Positions 1-9,130 of a stretch of 64,000 nucleotides of DNA are shown piece after piece (within the stretch, counting starts at the first letter, position 1; every line of letters starts with the position of its first letter). The translations under genes were made by a program, and so were the position numbers. The notes below the pieces were generated by a model. It worked only from the letters and a program-made list of their open reading frames with translations. It was not told the origin of the DNA and did no database searches. Source of the stretch: Fimbriiglobus ruber (GTDB lineage: Bacteria > Planctomycetota > Planctomycetia > Gemmatales > Gemmataceae). The stretch lies in contig NZ_NIDE01000007.1 of the NCBI RefSeq assembly GCF_002197845.1, positions 124,001 to 188,000 on the forward strand, given 5' to 3'.

Positions 1-450
1 GCCGGGGTGCCGGAGCTGAGCCAGGGCCTCGGCCTCGACCCGCGCCCGGGCCAGTTCGCGCCCGCCCGCGACCCGGAGCTGCTTGAGCGCCACGAACCGG
101 CCGAGCCGGGTTTGGCGGGCCTTGTACACGACCCCCATCCCGCCCTGGCCGAGGACGCCCTCGATCTCGTAGCCCGGGACGCTTGGCCAGTTCTCCGGGT
201 CCGCCAAATTGGGCCCGCGGGGGCGGCCCCGCGTATCCAGGGAAGGCGGCAAGTACGAAATGGACGACTGGCGCCGCAGGGCGATCAGGAGGCCGTCCGC
301 CGAATTGGCGGCCGCGTCGAACCGCTGGGCGACGGACTCGCACGTCGGGCACTCTTCGAGGTGGTCGGCCACCGCGTCGAGTTCGGCCGCCGGGAGGGTG
401 CCGCGGTGGAACGCGAGGAGCTGGGCTTCGGACGGGCAGGTGCGGAGCAC
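1..450 (-). CDS. Serine/threonine protein kinase, N-terminal part (cut by window start)
   Basis: Reading the minus strand from a GTG at 450 gives a protein starting [17 protein letters not shown], with the zinc-finger-like segment HLEECPTC (H-x3-C-x2-C) typical of anti-sigma (zf-HC2) modules, and then the kinase entry [20 protein letters not shown] (glycine loop) and VALKQL (ATP-binding lysine). The rest of the kinase lies outside the window. No ATG is available between the GTG and the divergent gene, so GTG is chosen; no clear ribosome binding site was seen. It is divergent from the ECF sigma gene at 631; kinases carrying an anti-sigma-like module beside an ECF gene are common in Gemmataceae, so a regulatory pair is inferred. 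Confidence 0.8.
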   Translation of the reverse strand, partial: MLRTCPSEAQLLAFHRGTLPAAELDAVADHLEECPTCESVAQRFDAAANSADGLLIALRRQSSISYLPPSLDTRGRPRGPNLADPENWPSVPGYEIEGVLGQGGMGVVYKARQTRLGRFVALKQLRVAGGRELARARVEAEALAQLRHPG

Positions 451-630
451 GCGAGACTTCCCGAGTTCGGGTGCCGGATGCGAGCCGGCGGCGGCGCAGG
501 ACGACTGCCGGGGCCCTCTTGCTACCCGCCCGCCGACGACCTCGCTATCTTAACCTATCGGCAGTCTGTGACACCGCTTCATTCCACCCCCGTCAAATCC
601 CCGGGCAGAAGTCGCGCACGAGGAGGGGCC

Positions 631-1218
631 ATGAATCCGTCGGACCGACCCACCTCCGCGAGCTTGTTGGTGCGCATCCGGGACAAGGACGAGGAAGCGT
701 GGCGCCGGCTCGTCCACCTGTACGGGCCGCTGGTCGACCGCTGGTGCGGGCACCGCGGGGTCCGCGGGCAAGACGCCGACGACGTCCGCCAGGAAGTCTT
801 TCAGGCCGTCGCCACCGGGCTCGACGGGTTCCGCCGGGATCGGCCCGGCGACACGTTCCGCGGGTGGCTGCGCGGAATCACTCGATTCAAGCTGCTCGAC
901 CACTTCCGCCGCCGCCAGGCTCACCCCGAAGCCCAGGGCGGGACGGACGCCCACTTGCGCCTGCAACAACAGGTCGCCGACGAGGACCTCCCGGACGACA
1001 CCGCCGACGACCTCGGCGGGCTCTACCGCCGGGCGCTGGAGCTGGTCCGCGGCGAGTTCGAGCCCCAGACCTGGGACGCCTTCTGGCGGACCGCGGTCGA
1101 GGGCCAGAGCCCGACCGACATCGCGACCCAGCTCGGGGTGACCCCGGCCGCGATCCGCAAAGCCAAATCGCGGGTCCTCCTCCGGCTCCGCCAGGAGATC
1201 GGCGACCTGATCGCGTGA
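631..1218 (+). CDS. ECF RNA polymerase sigma factor
   Basis: 195 residues. Sigma region 2 is seen at about residues 25-90 (YGPLVDRWC, then DADDVRQEVF and FRGWLRGITRFKLLDHFRRR) and region 4 at about 150-190 (QSPTDIATQLGVTPAAIRKA then KSRVLLRLRQEIG, a helix-turn-helix). The ATG is preceded by a perfect AGGAGG at 621-626, which fixes this start against the longer upstream reading frame. It acts in the cytoplasm by directing RNA polymerase to a specific promoter set. It is divergent from the kinase at 1-450, whose N-terminus has an anti-sigma-like zinc motif; this suggests the kinase partner controls it. The short repeats around TGTCACAC on both sides of the gene may be target sites (inference). 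Confidence 0.9.
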   Translation: MNPSDRPTSASLLVRIRDKDEEAWRRLVHLYGPLVDRWCGHRGVRGQDADDVRQEVFQAVATGLDGFRRDRPGDTFRGWLRGITRFKLLDHFRRRQAHPEAQGGTDAHLRLQQQVADEDLPDDTADDLGGLYRRALELVRGEFEPQTWDAFWRTAVEGQSPTDIATQLGVTPAAIRKAKSRVLLRLRQEIGDLIA

Positions 1219-1626
1219 GCGATTCGACTTGATCGTCGGCTCGAAAAAACGGCTGTCACACGTCCGCGATCCTATCTCTGGGGACATGCGCCCGGAAACT
1301 CGCCGATTCCACGCGGGCGCCCCCCGAAACAGGATGTGGGCGGCCTCCGGGGACACCTGCCCGGACCTTCCACCCACGTCTCGTATCCCCTTGCTGACAC
1401 CTTCCAACATCGACTGCTGATATGTAAAACCGTTGTGCACGTCGTGCATTGATGAAGAAGTCTATTTGCAATTTGCAAATCGTTGAAATAAAAGCCGCGA
1501 CACATCCCGCTTCAAAATGCTGTCACACGCCTGCGATTCCACTTGCGTGAGGACTCCCGCCGCGATCGGTCCAGTCGGGCGGATGTGGCGGAGCGTCAGT
1601 TCGATCCCCCCAAAAGGAACCCCCCC
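1219..1626. other. Intergenic region with short repeats upstream of the giant surface gene
   Basis: No gene is visible. GCTGTCACACG occurs at 1252-1262 and again near 1519-1530, each followed by a similar [T/C]C[C/T]GCGAT tail, and the inverse TGTGACA occurs at about 569-575 upstream of the sigma gene. An A+T-rich stretch with tandem ATTTGCA (about 1464-1480) is the likely promoter area of the gene at 1627. Function of the repeats is unknown. Confidence 0.4.
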
Positions 1627-4600
1627 ATGTGGCTGAATCCGCTGCGCCGGCGCCTCGGTCTCCCCGCTCTGAACACGGGCTCGCTCGGGCGGGCTGCCGC
1701 CCGGCCCCGCGCCCCGCTCGGGCTCGAGCCCCTCGACGACCGGCTGACCCCGTCCGTCACCGTCACCACCATACTCGACGTGTCCTCCGTCATCCCGGGC
1801 GTGGTCTCGCTCCGCAACGCCGTCGCGATGGTCGACGCCGGCCAGGTGCCGGATAACACCATCGTCCTCCCCGCCAACGCGAACGCGTACTCGACCGCGA
1901 ACGCCGGTCCCCTGAACGTCACCCACGACCTGATCCTCCAGGGCGGGGGAGCCGGGACGACGACGATCGACGCGGGCGGCGCCAGCGGGGTGTTCCTCCT
2001 CGACTCGACCGCGGCCGACAATGTCCAGATCTCCGGGGTGACGATCCAGAACGGGGCGGCAGCCAATACCGGCGGGGCGTTCGACATGATCGCGTCGAGT
2101 GGTCAAGCCTCCACACTCTCGATCGACAACAGCGTGATCCGAAACAACGGGGCCGCCAACGGGGGCGGGGCCATCTACCTCAGTCAAGGAAACCTGACCC
2201 TGACGAACTCGGAGGTGAACGGGAATACGTCCACGACCGGGTCGGGCGGCGGCATCTTCTTGGCCGGTTTCGGAGCCGTCACGGTGGCCAACAGCCTGGT
2301 CTTGAACAACACCGCATCCACCTCGGGCGGGGGAGTCTACGCGGCGGCCGGCGGACTAAACATCACCGCCTCGCAGTTCAGCAGTAATACCGCGACGAAC
2401 GGGAACGGCGGCGCGGTGTTCGACGGCGGCACCACCCTGACCGTCTCGGGCAGCACCTTCGACCACAACAAGGCGTTTGTGAACGGCGGCGGGCTCGACA
2501 TCGAAACGACCGGGACCGGGGCCGCCGCGTCGTCGATCGTCGCTTCCACCATCTCGGACAACGCGAACACCCAGCTCATCAGCGGGCTCGGTGGACTCGG
2601 CGGCGGAATCGACTTCGGGAACACGGGGGCCTATACCGGCACGACAACCCTACAGAGTGACACGGTCACGGGAAACTCGGCCTTCTCCGCGGGTGGGCTG
2701 GGGATCGCCCACGGCGGGACCGTGAACGTCCAGAACACGATCGACGCCCTGAACACCGTGACGAACGCCGGCCCGGACTTCGCCAACACCAACGGACTTC
2801 ACTTCACCGACCTCGGTGGGAACATCATCGGGATCAACCTCACCGGTTTCTTCGGCGGCAGTTTCACGAACGTCAGCGACCAGATCGGAACGACGGCCAG
2901 CCCGATCAACCCCCTGCTCGGCACGCTGGCGAACAACGGCGGCCTGCTCGCCGGGCCGACGGGCACCCAGCAGACGGTGCAGACGGAACTGCCGCAGGTC
3001 GGCAGCCCGGCGATCAACAAGGGCGTGATGTCCAGTGCCCCGCCGCTCGACCAGCGCGGGTTCCTCCGCCCGGCAGCCGTCCTGCCAGTTGGCCCGGATG
3101 TCGGCGCCGTCGATTCGGGCGGTACGACCCCCCAGGTGTCGTCGACGGTGCCGGCGACCGGGGACGTGAACCCGTACGGGGTCGGGTTCGTCCCGGCCTC
3201 GTTCCCGACCGGCGGGGCCATCCAGCCGGGCGACCTCCTGGTGTCCAATTTCAACAACGCCGGCAACACGCAGGGGACCGGAACTACCCTCGTCCGGATC
3301 GCCCCCGGCGGCATCCCGGCGACCGTGTTTACGAGTACCCAGCCGGGCCTCGACGCGGCCCTCGGGTTCCTCAAGGCCGGGTACGTCCTGGTCGGCAACG
3401 TCCCCAACACCGACGGCCAGGGCACCCCGGGGGCCGGGGCCATCCAGGTCATCGACGCCAACGGCCATCTGGTTGCGACGCTGACCGATAGCGGCCTGCT
3501 CGACGGCCCGTGGGGACTAACCGTGGCCAACGACACCGGGACCACCGCCCAGGTGTTCGTGTCGAACGTCCTGAGCGGGACGGTCACCCGCCTCGACCTG
3601 GCGATCGGCAACGGGACCGTCACGGTCACCAACAAGACCCAGATTGGGGGCGGGTACGGAACCCTGGTCAACCCGAACGTGTTCGTCGCCGGGCCGGCCG
3701 GCCTCGCCTACGACCCGGCGTCCAACACACTCTACGTGGCGTCCGAGGTCGACGACGCGATCTATTCGATCGCCAACGCCTCGACCCTCGGGACGACGAC
3801 CGGGACGGGCACCCTAGTCGTCCAGGACAGCACCCACCTGCACGGCCCCCTCGATCTGCTTTTTGCTCCGAACGGCAACCTGATCGTGGCCAACGCGGAT
3901 TCGGTCAACGTCGACCCGAACCAGCCGAGTGAGGTCGTCGAATACACCGCCGCGGGACAATTCCTCGGCCAGTTCCCGATCGACCCAAACAACGGCGGCG
4001 CCTTCGGCCTCGGGTTGAATACCCCAGCGGGCGGCGGATTCCAGCTCGCCGCCGTCGATGACAACGGCCCGAATATTTCGCTGTGGGCGACGCAACCGCT
4101 GCCGGGCCGGCCGATCACCACTGGGCTCACCCCGCAGGTGTCGTCGACGGTGCCGGCGACCGGGGACGTGAACCCGTACGGGGTCGGGTTCGTCCCGTCG
4201 ACCTTCCCGACCGGCGGGGCCATTCAACCGGGCGACCTGCTGGTGTCCAACTTCAACAACGCGGGGAACACCCAGGGGACCGGGACCACCCTCGTCCGGA
4301 TCGCCCCCGGGGGCACCCCGGCCACCGTCTTCACGAGCACCCAGCCGGGCCTCGACGCGGCCCTCGGGTTCCTCAAGGCCGGGTACGTCCTGGTCGGCAA
4401 CGTCCCCAACACCGACGGCCAGGGCACCCCCGGGGCCGGGGCCATCCAGGTCATCGACGCCAACGGCAATCTGGTTGCGACGTTGACCGACCCCGCCCTC
4501 CTCGACGGCCCGTGGGGACTGACCGTGGCCAACGACACCGGGACCACCGCCCAGGTGTTCGTGTCGAACGTCCTGAGCGGGACGATCACCCGCCTCGACC

Positions 4601-7600
4601 TGGCGATCGCCAACGGGACCGTCACCGTCACCAGCAAGACCCAGATCGCGAGCGGGTACGGGACCCTGGTCAACCCGAGCGTGTTCGTCGCCGGGCCGGC
4701 CGGGCTGGCGTACAACGCGGCCACCGACACCCTGTACGTGGCGTCCGAGGTCGACGACGCGATCTATTCGATCGCCAACGCGTCGGCGGCCTCGACGGAC
4801 GCCGGCAAGGGCACCCTGGTGGTCCAGGATAGCACCCACTTGCACGGCCCCCTCGACCTCCTCCTGACCCCGGACGGGTACCTGACGGTGGCCAACGCCG
4901 ACTCGGTCAACGTCGACCCGAACCAGCCGAGCGAAATCGTTGAGTACACGACGGCCGGACAGTTCGTGACCCAGTTCTCGGTCGACCCGAACAACGGCGG
5001 GGCGTTCGGCCTCGGGGTCGACGTGCTGGCCGGCGGCGGCCTCCAGTTCGCCGCCGTCGACGACAACGGCCCGAACATTTCGTACTGGAGCAAGACCCCA
5101 CTCCCGGCCCGAACGGACGCCCTCACGCTGGCCGTCACCTCATCCATCCCGTCGGTCGTCGTGGGCGGCACGGTGTCGTTCTCGGTCACCGTCACGAACA
5201 CCGGGACCGCCGGCATCCCGGCCGACACATCCTCCGTCGCGGTCACGCTCTCGGCGGGTCTGACCACGACCGGCCCGCTGACGTTCACCCTCGGGACCCT
5301 GCCCGTCGGTCAGTCCGCCACGTTTACCGTGCAGGCCACCGCGACCGTGGCCGGCTTCCAGACGGTCAGCGCGACGCTCACGAGCCCGGACGTCGCGCCC
5401 GCGACCGTCGGCCCGATTACCGCGTCCGTCACGGTGACGCCGGCCGCCACCACCACCGCGGTCACAAGTTCGGTCACCCCGTCGGTGTTCGGCCAGGCGG
5501 TGACATTCACCGCGACGGTGACGTCGGCGGCGGGCACGCCCGGAGGAACGGTGACGTTCGCCGACGGCGCCATCACTCTGGGGACGACTACCCTGACGAA
5601 CGGGATCGCCACTCTGACGGTGTCCACGTTGCCCCCTGGCGCACAGACTGTCACCGCGGCTTACAGCGGTGCGGCGAACTTCGCCGTTAGCTCGGGCACG
5701 GTCGCCGAGACGGTCGCCCTGGATGCCAGCTCCGTCAGTGTGATCTCGTCCACCGACGGAACGTCGACCTACGGCCAGTCGGTGACGTTCACCGCAACGG
5801 TAACCGCCGCGGCGCCCGGGTCGGGCACGCCGACCGGCTCGGTGACCTTCACCGACGGTACGACCATCCTCGGGACGGCCGCCCTGACGAGCGGTGTCGC
5901 CACCCTGACCGCGACGATGCTCGGCACCGGCGGCCACACGATCACCGTCCAGTACAGCGGCGACACGGACTTTACGGCGAACACGGGGTCGGTGGCCCAG
6001 ACGGTGGCCCAGGACGGGACGACCCGGACGCTCACCGAATCGGTGAACACGTCGGTCTACGGCCAATCCGTGACCTTCACAGCGACCGTGGCGGCAACCA
6101 CCGGCGGCGCGAACGGACCGGGTGGGACGGTCACGTTCTTCGATACCGGCGCCCCTCTAGGTGGTGCCGTCACCCTGACGAGCGGTGTCGCCACACTGAC
6201 CACCGCGGCCCTCGGTGCTGGTACGCACGCGATTACCTACGCGTACAGCGGCGATACCAACTTCACCGCTGCCGCCGCGGGCACGCCGTCGGCCACCCTG
6301 ACTGTCACCCCGGCCCCCCTGACGGTGTCCGCCGACAACAAGACAGCGACGGTCGGGGCCGCCTTGCCGACGCTCACCTTCACCGTCAGCGGGTTGGTCA
6401 ACGGCGACGCCCCGTCGGTCGTTACTGGCATCACTCTCTCCACCACGGCGACCACCGGCAGTCCCGCCGGCCAGTACCCGATCGTGGTGTCCGGCGGGAT
6501 GGCGGCGAACTACACCCTCACGCTCGTCAACGGCACCCTCACCGAGACCCCCGCGACGCCGGTGACGCCGCCCGTAGTTCCGCCGGTGACGCCGCCCGTG
6601 GCGCCTCCAGTCACCCCACCCGTGACGCCACCCGCGGTCGTGCTGGTCGGTAGCCCACAATTCGCGGTCGGGGCGGACGCCGGCGGGTCGACGACGGTGA
6701 CCGAGTACAACGCGGACGGGACGGTCTTCAAGACCTTTAACCCGTTCCCCGGCACCACCGGCGGGATTCGGACCGCGGTCGGCGACTTCAACGGGGACGG
6801 CACCCCAGACGTGGTCGTCGGGACCGGCCCGGGGGCGGTGGCCGAAGTCGAGATCCTGGACGGCAAGACCGGAGCCGTCCTGTTCGACGTGAAACCGTTC
6901 GCCGACTTCACCGGCGGGGTCTACGTCGCCGCCGGGGACATTACCGGGGATGGCAAGGCGGACCTGGTCATTACCCCGGACACGTCCGGCGGCCCGCGGG
7001 TCGAGGTCTACCGCGGCGGCGACTTCGCCGAGATCGCGAATTTCTTCGGGATCAACGATCCGAACTTCCGCGGCGGAGCCCGTGCCGCGGTCGGCGACTT
7101 GAACGGAGACGGATTCGCCGACCTGGTCATCTCGGCCGGCGTCGGCGGCGGTCCACGGATCTCGATCTACGACGGGAAGGCCCTATCACAGGGGCAGACG
7201 GTGAACCTGGTGCCGGACTTCTTCCTGTTCGAGCCGAGCCTGCGGAACGGAGCATACGTGGCCGTCGGGGACGTGGACGGCGACGGGTTCGCGGACATCA
7301 TCGGCGGCGGCGGACCGGGTGGCGGCCCGCGGGTGCTGGTCGTGTCCGGGAAGGCCCTTCTCACCGAGGGGTCGACGGCCGCGATCGCGTCGCCGGTGGC
7401 GAACTTCTTCGCCGGGGACGTGAACAGCCGCGGCGGCATCCGGGTGGCGGCCAAGAACCTGGACGGGGACAAGGACGCGGACGTGGTAGTTGGGGCCGGG
7501 ACCGGAGCCGGGAGCCAAGTGACGGCGTACCTGGGCAAGAATCTGGCCGCCGGAACGAACCCGGTCGACTTCTCGTTCGACGCCTTCCCCGGGTTCACCG

Positions 7601-7620
7601 GCGGCGTGTTCGTCGGCTAA
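1627..7620 (+). CDS. Giant exported multi-domain surface protein (beta-helix, two beta-propellers, Ig-like and FG-GAP repeats)
   Basis: About 1997 residues. The start MWLNPLRRRLGLP is chosen because AAAAGGA (1612-1618) precedes it. Residues 33-43 read LEPLDDRLTPS, the N-terminal tag seen on many Gemmataceae exported proteins. In order: a right-handed beta-helix region (about 45-495, many N-NTA/GGGI turns); two NHL-like propeller modules nearly identical to each other (about 500-828 and 835-1163); a DUF11/CARDB-like domain (about 1164-1272); three Ig-like domains with TYGQSVTFTATV-type starts (about 1272-1562); an MBG domain (LTVSADNKTATVGAALPTLT); a Pro/Thr/Val hinge (about 1645-1672); and FG-GAP/VCBS repeats with calcium loops such as DFNGDGTPD, DLNGDGFAD and DVDGDGFAD. 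Probably a cell-surface adhesin or matrix protein; the substrate is unknown. It is followed by a strong terminator. Confidence 0.88.
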   Translation: MWLNPLRRRLGLPALNTGSLGRAAARPRAPLGLEPLDDRLTPSVTVTTILDVSSVIPGVVSLRNAVAMVDAGQVPDNTIVLPANANAYSTANAGPLNVTHDLILQGGGAGTTTIDAGGASGVFLLDSTAADNVQISGVTIQNGAAANTGGAFDMIASSGQASTLSIDNSVIRNNGAANGGGAIYLSQGNLTLTNSEVNGNTSTTGSGGGIFLAGFGAVTVANSLVLNNTASTSGGGVYAAAGGLNITASQFSSNTATNGNGGAVFDGGTTLTVSGSTFDHNKAFVNGGGLDIETTGTGAAASSIVASTISDNANTQLISGLGGLGGGIDFGNTGAYTGTTTLQSDTVTGNSAFSAGGLGIAHGGTVNVQNTIDALNTVTNAGPDFANTNGLHFTDLGGNIIGINLTGFFGGSFTNVSDQIGTTASPINPLLGTLANNGGLLAGPTGTQQTVQTELPQVGSPAINKGVMSSAPPLDQRGFLRPAAVLPVGPDVGAVDSGGTTPQVSSTVPATGDVNPYGVGFVPASFPTGGAIQPGDLLVSNFNNAGNTQGTGTTLVRIAPGGIPATVFTSTQPGLDAALGFLKAGYVLVGNVPNTDGQGTPGAGAIQVIDANGHLVATLTDSGLLDGPWGLTVANDTGTTAQVFVSNVLSGTVTRLDLAIGNGTVTVTNKTQIGGGYGTLVNPNVFVAGPAGLAYDPASNTLYVASEVDDAIYSIANASTLGTTTGTGTLVVQDSTHLHGPLDLLFAPNGNLIVANADSVNVDPNQPSEVVEYTAAGQFLGQFPIDPNNGGAFGLGLNTPAGGGFQLAAVDDNGPNISLWATQPLPGRPITTGLTPQVSSTVPATGDVNPYGVGFVPSTFPTGGAIQPGDLLVSNFNNAGNTQGTGTTLVRIAPGGTPATVFTSTQPGLDAALGFLKAGYVLVGNVPNTDGQGTPGAGAIQVIDANGNLVATLTDPALLDGPWGLTVANDTGTTAQVFVSNVLSGTITRLDLAIANGTVTVTSKTQIASGYGTLVNPSVFVAGPAGLAYNAATDTLYVASEVDDAIYSIANASAASTDAGKGTLVVQDSTHLHGPLDLLLTPDGYLTVANADSVNVDPNQPSEIVEYTTAGQFVTQFSVDPNNGGAFGLGVDVLAGGGLQFAAVDDNGPNISYWSKTPLPARTDALTLAVTSSIPSVVVGGTVSFSVTVTNTGTAGIPADTSSVAVTLSAGLTTTGPLTFTLGTLPVGQSATFTVQATATVAGFQTVSATLTSPDVAPATVGPITASVTVTPAATTTAVTSSVTPSVFGQAVTFTATVTSAAGTPGGTVTFADGAITLGTTTLTNGIATLTVSTLPPGAQTVTAAYSGAANFAVSSGTVAETVALDASSVSVISSTDGTSTYGQSVTFTATVTAAAPGSGTPTGSVTFTDGTTILGTAALTSGVATLTATMLGTGGHTITVQYSGDTDFTANTGSVAQTVAQDGTTRTLTESVNTSVYGQSVTFTATVAATTGGANGPGGTVTFFDTGAPLGGAVTLTSGVATLTTAALGAGTHAITYAYSGDTNFTAAAAGTPSATLTVTPAPLTVSADNKTATVGAALPTLTFTVSGLVNGDAPSVVTGITLSTTATTGSPAGQYPIVVSGGMAANYTLTLVNGTLTETPATPVTPPVVPPVTPPVAPPVTPPVTPPAVVLVGSPQFAVGADAGGSTTVTEYNADGTVFKTFNPFPGTTGGIRTAVGDFNGDGTPDVVVGTGPGAVAEVEILDGKTGAVLFDVKPFADFTGGVYVAAGDITGDGKADLVITPDTSGGPRVEVYRGGDFAEIANFFGINDPNFRGGARAAVGDLNGDGFADLVISAGVGGGPRISIYDGKALSQGQTVNLVPDFFLFEPSLRNGAYVAVGDVDGDGFADIIGGGGPGGGPRVLVVSGKALLTEGSTAAIASPVANFFAGDVNSRGGIRVAAKNLDGDKDADVVVGAGTGAGSQVTAYLGKNLAAGTNPVDFSFDAFPGFTGGVFVG
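3124..5097 (+). repeat. Internal ~1-kb tandem duplication encoding the two propeller modules
   Basis: The segment starting TPQVSSTVPATGDVNPYG at about 3127 recurs at about 4129, with the same order of blocks through DDNGPNIS (about 4056-4080 and 5056-5080). Long stretches are identical at nucleotide level (for example around GCCGGGTACGTCCTGGTCGG at about 3377 and 4379), so the duplication is recent or kept alike by recombination. Confidence 0.9.
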
Positions 7621-7639
7621 CTGAGAGGTTGCGAACGGA

Positions 7640-7685
7640 CCCTCCGGATTCGGGCGGGGACTTCTCCCCGCCCGAATCCGGAGGG
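7640..7685 (+). terminator. Perfect 21-bp stem terminator of the giant gene
   Basis: The arms 7640-7660 and 7665-7685 are exact reverse complements (CCCTCCGGATTCGGGCGGGG plus one base) with the loop CTTC, 19 bases after the stop codon. No long T tract follows, so it may end transcription or protect the mRNA 3' end. Confidence 0.75.
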
Positions 7686-7730
7686 TGTCATGCACTGTAT
7701 TCACCTCGTCTTGACCTCGTAGCCCATTAG

Positions 7731-8025
7731 AGCATTTTCACTACCAATCTGGCGACTGACCCGTGATCGTTGACCCTCAAGCGTTACGGCCGACCCCGCT
7801 TGCTTTCGGTCTTTACGCCGGAGGCGTTGCAGCAATTAGCCGGTGGTTGAGCGCAGCGACACCACCGGTTCACGGCGACCCCGATCGGGGTCGTGGGTTA
7901 TGGCCATCGCGAACCGGTGGTGTCGCTGCGCTCAACCACCGGCTAATCGCTGCAACGCCTCCAGCGTAAAGATCAGAACATTTCACTTCCAATCTGGCGG
8001 CTGACCCGTGATCGTCGGCCTCCAA
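7731..8025. repeat. Nested repeat: 60-bp inverted repeat inside a ~45-bp direct repeat
   Basis: Direct repeats around CCAATCTGGCG[A/G]CTGACC lie at 7736-7780 and 7980-8025. Between them sit inverted arms 7812-7871 and 7911-7970 (60 bases each, two mismatches), and the 39-base loop contains the perfect 18-base palindrome CGACCCCGATCGGGGTCG (7876-7893). A partial inverse of the outer repeat lies at about 8041-8055. No coding potential is evident. This looks like a small palindromic mobile or REP-like element; an RNA hairpin is also possible. Confidence 0.75.
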
Positions 8026-8109
8026 GATCAAGGTTGGGCCGCCAGACTGAGAGTAAAAGTACTCTAGTCTTCGGTTGTCGGGTAGGACCGCCGTTCTGAC
8101 GGGCGTGTA

Positions 8110-8964
8110 TTAAGCGGCGCCGCCGAGGAAGCCGCGGATGGCGGCCGCGATTTCGCCCGCGTGCGTTTCGAGCGCGAAGTGGCCCGTGTCGAGGAACCGC
8201 ACGTCGGCTGCCGGAATGTCGCGGCGGTACGCCTCGGCGCCGGCCGGTAGGAAGAACGGGTCGTGCTTGCCCCAGATCGCCAGGAGGGGCGGCCGCTTGG
8301 TGCGGAAATACTCCTGGAACTTCGGGTAGAGGGCGACGTTGCTGGCGTAGTTGAGGAAGAGATCGAGTTGAATCTCGTCGACGTCCGGCCGCGCCAGCAG
8401 AGCCGAGTCGAGGGTGTAAGACTCCGGGGCGACGAGCGTTTCGTCCGGTACGCCGTGTGTGTACTGCCACTTGACCGCTTCGGGCGTGAGGAAAGCCCGG
8501 ATCACTTCCCGGTTCGCGGCGGTCGGGTCGCGCCAGTACTTTTGGAGTGGATCCCAGTCCGCGCTCAAACCCTCTTCGTAAGCGTTGCCGTTCTGCGAAA
8601 TGATCGCGGTGACGCGCTCGGGCCGCGCCAGCGCGAGCCGGAAGCCGACCGGCGCGCCGTAGTCGAAGACGTACATCGCGTATCGCTTCAGGCCGACCAC
8701 GTCGGTGAATCCCTCGATGACTTTCGCCAGGTTGTCGAACGTGTACTGGAACTCGGATCGGGCGGGCACGTCCGTGAAGCCGAAGCCCGGGAGGTCGGGG
8801 GCGACGACGTGGAAGCGGTCCGCGAGCAACGGGATCAGGTTCCGGTACATGTGCGACGAGGTCGGGAAGCCGTGGAGTAACAGCACGGTGGGATGCTTGG
8901 GGTCGCCGGCTTCGCGGTAGAATACCTTGCGACCCTGAACGGCGGCGGTGCGGTAGTGGACCAT
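8110..8964 (-). CDS. Alpha/beta hydrolase (haloalkane dehalogenase/epoxide hydrolase-like)
   Basis: 284 residues. The oxyanion segment LLHGFPTSSHMYRNLIP is near residue 30, the nucleophile elbow reads VFDYGAPVG (aspartate nucleophile in place of G-x-S-x-G, as in haloalkane dehalogenases and epoxide hydrolases), the acid region is IWGKHDPFF, and the catalytic histidine is in LDTGHFALETH. The start follows TGGAGA. It is cytoplasmic (no signal peptide). It is divergent from a CGNR-type regulator with an inverted repeat between them, so local regulation is likely. The exact substrate cannot be read from the sequence. Confidence 0.85.
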   Translation of the reverse strand: MVHYRTAAVQGRKVFYREAGDPKHPTVLLLHGFPTSSHMYRNLIPLLADRFHVVAPDLPGFGFTDVPARSEFQYTFDNLAKVIEGFTDVVGLKRYAMYVFDYGAPVGFRLALARPERVTAIISQNGNAYEEGLSADWDPLQKYWRDPTAANREVIRAFLTPEAVKWQYTHGVPDETLVAPESYTLDSALLARPDVDEIQLDLFLNYASNVALYPKFQEYFRTKRPPLLAIWGKHDPFFLPAGAEAYRRDIPAADVRFLDTGHFALETHAGEIAAAIRGFLGGAA

Positions 8965-9017
8965 GTTTCGGTCTCCAGAATCAGAAAAGGACCAGTGATT
9001 GGAATCGACTTATAGTA

Positions 9018-9049
9018 ACCAGTAAATTGAACTGTAAAAGGTTACTGGT
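9018..9049. promoter_or_regulatory. Candidate operator between hydrolase and CGNR regulator
   Basis: ACCAGTAA (9018-9025) and TTACTGGT (9042-9049) form an exact inverted repeat with a 16-base spacer, and a further GGTAACC lies at 9054-9060. It sits in the A+T-richer divergent promoter region of the genes starting at 8964 and 9131, where the CGNR protein would be expected to bind. Binding is inferred. Confidence 0.5.
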
Positions 9050-9130
9050 GATCGGTAACCTGCTTACAGTGATTTTCCGTTTGTCTTGAATAGGCGGACC
9101 CGCTGGTCAGTCGTCTCGGGAAGTGTGACC

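Noticed and set aside
550-1505. Several long open frames on the minus strand opposite the ECF sigma gene
   Set aside because: They are Arg/Pro/Gly-rich shadows of GC-rich coding DNA with no family motif; the plus-strand frame has the sigma regions and a perfect AGGAGG.
2650-6066. Long minus-strand and +1-frame reading frames inside the giant surface gene
   Set aside because: Low-complexity shadow translations (for example repeated RPGRRHRR) mirroring the repeat units; the chosen frame contains all domain motifs.
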